In this document: piece after piece, positions 60,263-64,000 of the stretch
How the letters are laid out: every line of letters starts with the position of its first letter
Position numbering within the stretch: the first letter of the stretch is position 1
NCBI GenBank assembly: GCA_018652685.1
Contig: JABIBQ010000028.1
Location: forward strand, 62,001-126,000
Length of the DNA: 64,000 nucleotides
Origin: Candidatus Bathyarchaeota archaeon
Lineage (GTDB): Archaea; Thermoproteota; Bathyarchaeia; TCS64
Direction: 5' to 3'
Program-made: the position numbers and the translations under genes
Notes under the pieces: generated by a model
The model's input: the letters and a program-made list of their open reading frames with translations, nothing else
What the model was told of the DNA's origin: nothing
The model's database searches: none

Positions 60263-61162
60263 TTATTCTTCCCTGATCAGCCACCCCGACTCCCTGTACT
60301 CGGGGTCTGGGTAGGTGTAGAAGCCCTTCCCCGTCTTCACCCCCAGCTCGCCCTTGCTGATCCTTTCGAGCAGCACCTCTGGGGGCAGATCCTTCGAGTC
60401 ACCTGATTCACCGTAGTAGACCATCTCAATATCTCTCACCACGTCTAGCCCGACCCGGTCCATGAGTCCAAATGGCCCCATGTCGGTGCCGTAGAGGCTC
60501 ATCCACGCCCGGTCAACGTCCTCGAAAGAGGCCACGCCCTCATCCAGCACCGTGAGGCTCTCCTTCTTAATGGCCCGCCAGACCCTGTTGAAGATGAATC
60601 CCGTGCTCTCCTTGAGCACGATGAGGGGCTTGACTCCTATGCTGTAGCTGAACTTCCTCGCCGCCTCCATGGCTTCATCAGTCGTGCTTGTCCCCCTCAT
60701 GAGTTCCAGAATCCTCCTCCTCCAGGGGTGCGAGTAAAAGTGCATGTTCAACACCCTCTCAGGGTGCCGGGTCGCCCCCTCGATCTTTGATACCTTGATG
60801 CTGCTGCTGTTGGTGGCAAGCACCACGCCTGGTTCGCATAACTCGTCCAGCTTCTTGAAGACCTCGCGCTTCACGTCAAGCCGCTCGACAACGGCCTCGA
60901 TCACAAGCTCTGCTCCCTGGACTGCGTCCGCCAGGTCAACCGTGTAGGACATCCTGCCCTTGATGGCCTCTCCTTCTTGCTCGCTGATGTTACCCTCTGT
61001 TATCCACTCCTGGACATAACCATTCACCGCTTTCTTTGAGCCACTCAACGCCTCGGCCGAGAGGTCCTGCATAGATACTTTGTACCCCGATTTCGCACTT
61101 AGTACGCCTATCTGGGTGCCGAGGTACCCCGAGCCGACTACACAAACCTTGGAAACAACCAT
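60263..61162 (-). CDS. 3-hydroxyacyl-CoA dehydrogenase family (includes carnitine dehydrogenase-type)
   Basis: VCVVGSGYLGTQIGVLSAKSGYKVSMQDLS...ATNSSSIKVSKI...HPERVLNMHFYSHPW...GFIFNRVWRAIKKE. Confidence 0.92.
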   Translation of the reverse strand: MVVSKVCVVGSGYLGTQIGVLSAKSGYKVSMQDLSAEALSGSKKAVNGYVQEWITEGNISEQEGEAIKGRMSYTVDLADAVQGAELVIEAVVERLDVKREVFKKLDELCEPGVVLATNSSSIKVSKIEGATRHPERVLNMHFYSHPWRRRILELMRGTSTTDEAMEAARKFSYSIGVKPLIVLKESTGFIFNRVWRAIKKESLTVLDEGVASFEDVDRAWMSLYGTDMGPFGLMDRVGLDVVRDIEMVYYGESGDSKDLPPEVLLERISKGELGVKTGKGFYTYPDPEYRESGWLIREE

Positions 61163-61203
61163 CCTAGTATGAAGGCGCTGGGATGAGTTGATTAAATCAT
61201 GGG

Positions 61204-62067
61204 TTACTTTAACCCGAGAATCAAGCGTGCCTCATCGGGGGACGCGATGGGCCTCTCCAGCTCCCTCGCTATGTTGGCAGCCTTTTTCACAAGGTCTGCG
61301 TTGCTCTTTGCAAGCTCGCCCCTGCGCAGGAACACGTTGTCCTCGAAACCGACCCTGACGTGGCCTCCCATGACAGTTGCTATGGTCGCCATTGGTATCT
61401 GGTGTCGTCCCAGTGCGCAGACGCTCCATGTCCAGTCCTCCGGAAGCAGGTCAACGCAGTATTGCAGCATCCTGGGAGTTGGTAAGAATCCTGTTCGCCC
61501 AACCATGACGAACTGGACGTGCAGTGGCTCTGGCACTATGCCCTTCGCCGCGATCTGCTTGCAGATGTTTATCATGCCGGTGTCGTACACCTCATGCTCG
61601 GGCTTGACGCCCTGCTTCACCATGTACCCGCACCACCGCTCCAGCATCCTCACCGTGTTCAGGAATATCTCGCCCGTGGGGTGCTCCGCCCACCGGTTCA
61701 TGGTTCCCATGTTGAGGCTCATCATCTCCGAGCCCAGCAGGCACCTGGCCTCAACGAGCCTGTCCCAGACATCAGGGGGGTTACCCACCCTGCCGCCTCC
61801 CGTGGTGAGGTTGATTACCGCATCCACCTCCTCGCGTATCCTCTCGACGTACTCCGCCATCAACGGGTTGGGATCACCGCTGAAAGCCTCCCCTGTCAGC
61901 GGGTCCTTGGCGTGGAGGTGGACCACGCTTGCACCCGCATCCACACACGCAACGACCTCCGCCACTATCTCGTCCACGGTGCTTGGGACATATGGGGTGG
62001 TGGCCTTTGACACGTACTCCCCTCCCGTCACTGCCGATGTTATGATGAGCTTTTCCAATTCAATCAA
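61204..62067 (-). CDS. BKACE family beta-keto acid cleavage enzyme (DUF849)
   Basis: LIITSAVTGGEYVSKATTPYVPSTVDEIVAEVVACVDAGASVVHLHAKDPLTGEAFSGDPNPL...MATIATVMGGHVRVGFEDNVFLRRGELAKSNADLV. Confidence 0.93.
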   Translation of the reverse strand: MIELEKLIITSAVTGGEYVSKATTPYVPSTVDEIVAEVVACVDAGASVVHLHAKDPLTGEAFSGDPNPLMAEYVERIREEVDAVINLTTGGGRVGNPPDVWDRLVEARCLLGSEMMSLNMGTMNRWAEHPTGEIFLNTVRMLERWCGYMVKQGVKPEHEVYDTGMINICKQIAAKGIVPEPLHVQFVMVGRTGFLPTPRMLQYCVDLLPEDWTWSVCALGRHQIPMATIATVMGGHVRVGFEDNVFLRRGELAKSNADLVKKAANIARELERPIASPDEARLILGLK

Positions 62068-62125
62068 AAAACAGTTGGCTGACCTATGAGTTAACTTTTA
62101 TCACAGAATGTAGGGGAGGGTGGCG

Positions 62126-63025
62126 TTAGCATTCCTTGTAGAAGGCTACCCCGCAGCTCTTGCGGAGGTAGGCGTGGAGGGTCTGCGCCTCCTGGTCAAA
62201 CGAGACAGTGTGGCAGCCCTCCTCTGTGATAACCTCCTCAATAACCCTCATCTCCTTGATGTCCACGACCTGGACAGAGCCGGGTTTTGAGCTGGCGACG
62301 TAAAGCACCCCACGCTTCACGTTCAGCCACGCCACATCAGGGTTGGGGTGAATCTCCACCCTGGCCAGTACCCTCCTCTTCTCGATGTCAACCATGACAA
62401 GGGCTCCCCCGTCGCAGGCGATGTAGGCGATTCCTGTCTCCTCGTCTATGTCAACTCCATGGGGGCCGACCACGGGTATGGGTATAGTCACCTCAACGCT
62501 GGATGTCTCGGGGTCAATGATAGCCAGCTGGTCCGGATCATGGACGTTCACAACGTACCTATCCAAGGTGCTTGAGTACTTGCCCCATCGCGGCCTCCCC
62601 TGTAACGGGATTTCCCCCACGAGACTCCCATCAGCTGGGTCAACTATCCTCAGATGGTTGTCACCGACATCCGCTACCAGGAACCTGTGCCTTCGGCTGT
62701 CCCAGGCGAGGCCGTTTGGCTTGGACCCTACCTGAACCTCCCGAACAGTCTCACCCGTCTCCCCGTCCAGAACAAGGATTTTACCCGTTCCCCTTGAGGC
62801 CGCTATTACCCGCTTTTCAGCCTGACCACACACCACCCCGCTAGCCCCTGGGACGCCCGTGATCGTCTTGATGTGCACTCCCTTCCTGCCATTGTACACC
62901 TCCACCGTGCCGTTTCCCGTGTGGGCGACGAAGGAGAGGCCGCTCGCCTCGACAACGTCACCGTGATCGAACCCGCCTGATGGGTGGCTCGGTAAATCAA
63001 GGGTTTTGATGAGTTTGAGAACCAT
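62126..63025 (-). CDS. YncE/NHL-like beta-propeller protein
   Basis: KILVLDGETGETVREVQVGSKPNGLAWDSRRHRFLVADVGDNHLRIVDPADGSLVGEIPL repeats; start moved to MVLKLIKTL. Confidence 0.8.
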   Translation of the reverse strand: MVLKLIKTLDLPSHPSGGFDHGDVVEASGLSFVAHTGNGTVEVYNGRKGVHIKTITGVPGASGVVCGQAEKRVIAASRGTGKILVLDGETGETVREVQVGSKPNGLAWDSRRHRFLVADVGDNHLRIVDPADGSLVGEIPLQGRPRWGKYSSTLDRYVVNVHDPDQLAIIDPETSSVEVTIPIPVVGPHGVDIDEETGIAYIACDGGALVMVDIEKRRVLARVEIHPNPDVAWLNVKRGVLYVASSKPGSVQVVDIKEMRVIEEVITEEGCHTVSFDQEAQTLHAYLRKSCGVAFYKEC

Positions 63026-63178
63026 GAATATCCAAGGTCTGGTTCGCTTAATCAATATGTGGGGAAACTCAGAGACGAGGCGTGTGATCTGAATACCACA
63101 GCAAGCGTTTCTCACCCGTAAGTCTATATCACGATAGCACCATGTACCGGTGATTCGCAATCAGGTAGCCTAAACCAT

Positions 63179-64000
63179 ATGCAGTCCTTAAACGAGTTTG
63201 ACAGAGACGTTTGGATCCTACTAATAACAAGGGGAATCCGCTCCTTCAGCGCCGCCATACTATCCGTTTGCTTCACAATTTACATGAGCAAGCTTGGGGC
63301 AACCACGGTACAGCTGGGGATGATGTTCACTGGGATGGCGTTGTTCGCCGCTGTGAGAAGCCTTGGTGAGGGGCTGATTGCCGACCGTTTCGGCAGAAAA
63401 CCCGTCCTGCTGCTCACTTCCATCCTGATGACCGTTGGTGGGCTCATCTTTGCGGTGAGCCATGACCTCAGGTTACTCACTGTATCTGCTATAATATTCA
63501 ACGTGGGGAGGATGATACCGTACACTCCCGCTGAGCAGGCAATGCTGACCGAGAAGGTCTCCAGCGAAAACCGGACGACGGCATTCAGCGTCAACAGTTT
63601 CATAGGGACCATGGCGGGCGTGTTCGGGAGCTTCGCCGCCATCCTGCCTGACATCCTCCAGGGAAGGGGCGTGGTTGAGCTCGCGTCATATCAGCCGTTA
63701 TTCATAATATTCGCTATGAGCGGACTCGTATCCACCCTCTCCTTCCTCATGATCACTGAGACATACCAGAACAATATCGAAGACGAGTCAGTAGACGAGG
63801 AACTGATCACAGTTGACGAAAAATGGATCTTGTCACGCTGGTCCCTTGTACTGGCCCTAGACGTGATCGGCGGGAGCTTCATCATGAACTTTACCTCGTA
63901 CTGGTTCTACGTCAAGTTCGGGGTGGGGCTCGGCGAGATAGGCACCCTGTTCGGCCTCTCCAGAGTCATCGCCGCCGGGTCGTATTACCTAGGGCTAAAA
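63179..64000 (+). CDS. MFS transporter (partial, runs off right edge)
   Basis: Open frame from ATG at 63179: MQSLNEFDRDVWILLITRGIRSFSAAILSVCFTIYMSKLG...EGLIADRFGRKPVLLLTSILMTVGG; not in ORF track because no stop in window. Confidence 0.85.
   Translation, partial: MQSLNEFDRDVWILLITRGIRSFSAAILSVCFTIYMSKLGATTVQLGMMFTGMALFAAVRSLGEGLIADRFGRKPVLLLTSILMTVGGLIFAVSHDLRLLTVSAIIFNVGRMIPYTPAEQAMLTEKVSSENRTTAFSVNSFIGTMAGVFGSFAAILPDILQGRGVVELASYQPLFIIFAMSGLVSTLSFLMITETYQNNIEDESVDEELITVDEKWILSRWSLVLALDVIGGSFIMNFTSYWFYVKFGVGLGEIGTLFGLSRVIAAGSYYLGLK

Noticed and set aside
61199-62089. 296-aa plus-strand ORF
   Set aside because: Mirror of the well supported BKACE gene on the minus strand; no recognisable domain.

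Overview
64 kb of a gene-dense archaeal chromosome with four tRNAs, about 60 protein genes, and no CRISPR array, transposase or prophage seen. Archaeal hallmarks include aIF5B next to eS6, CDC48, an AglB/STT3 oligosaccharyltransferase, an aconitase-X plus UbiD module of the archaeal mevalonate pathway, and tRNAs with encoded CCA. Most of the window is ordinary metabolism: M20 peptidases, GH2/GH3 glycosidases, BKACE plus 3-hydroxyacyl-CoA dehydrogenase, ThiL, ferritin and transporters. The most interesting locus is a three-gene operon at 27139-30531. It encodes a short SMC ATPase with SMC5/SMC6-type signatures and no recognisable hinge, a protein with a kleisin (ScpA-like) N-terminus, and a protein whose C-terminal half resembles the Nse3/MAGE winged-helix domain. 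This looks like a minimal archaeal SMC5/6-like complex. Other leads are a PAC4-like proteasome-chaperone candidate (5524-5847), a membrane-anchored reductive-dehalogenase-like protein, two microproteins missing from the ORF track (23452-23598 minus, 48376-48552 plus), a leader with three consecutive hairpins (24671-24750), and a recurring exact 4-nt YTAR stop-codon overlap between convergent genes. All family calls come from motif recognition by eye; no searches were run.
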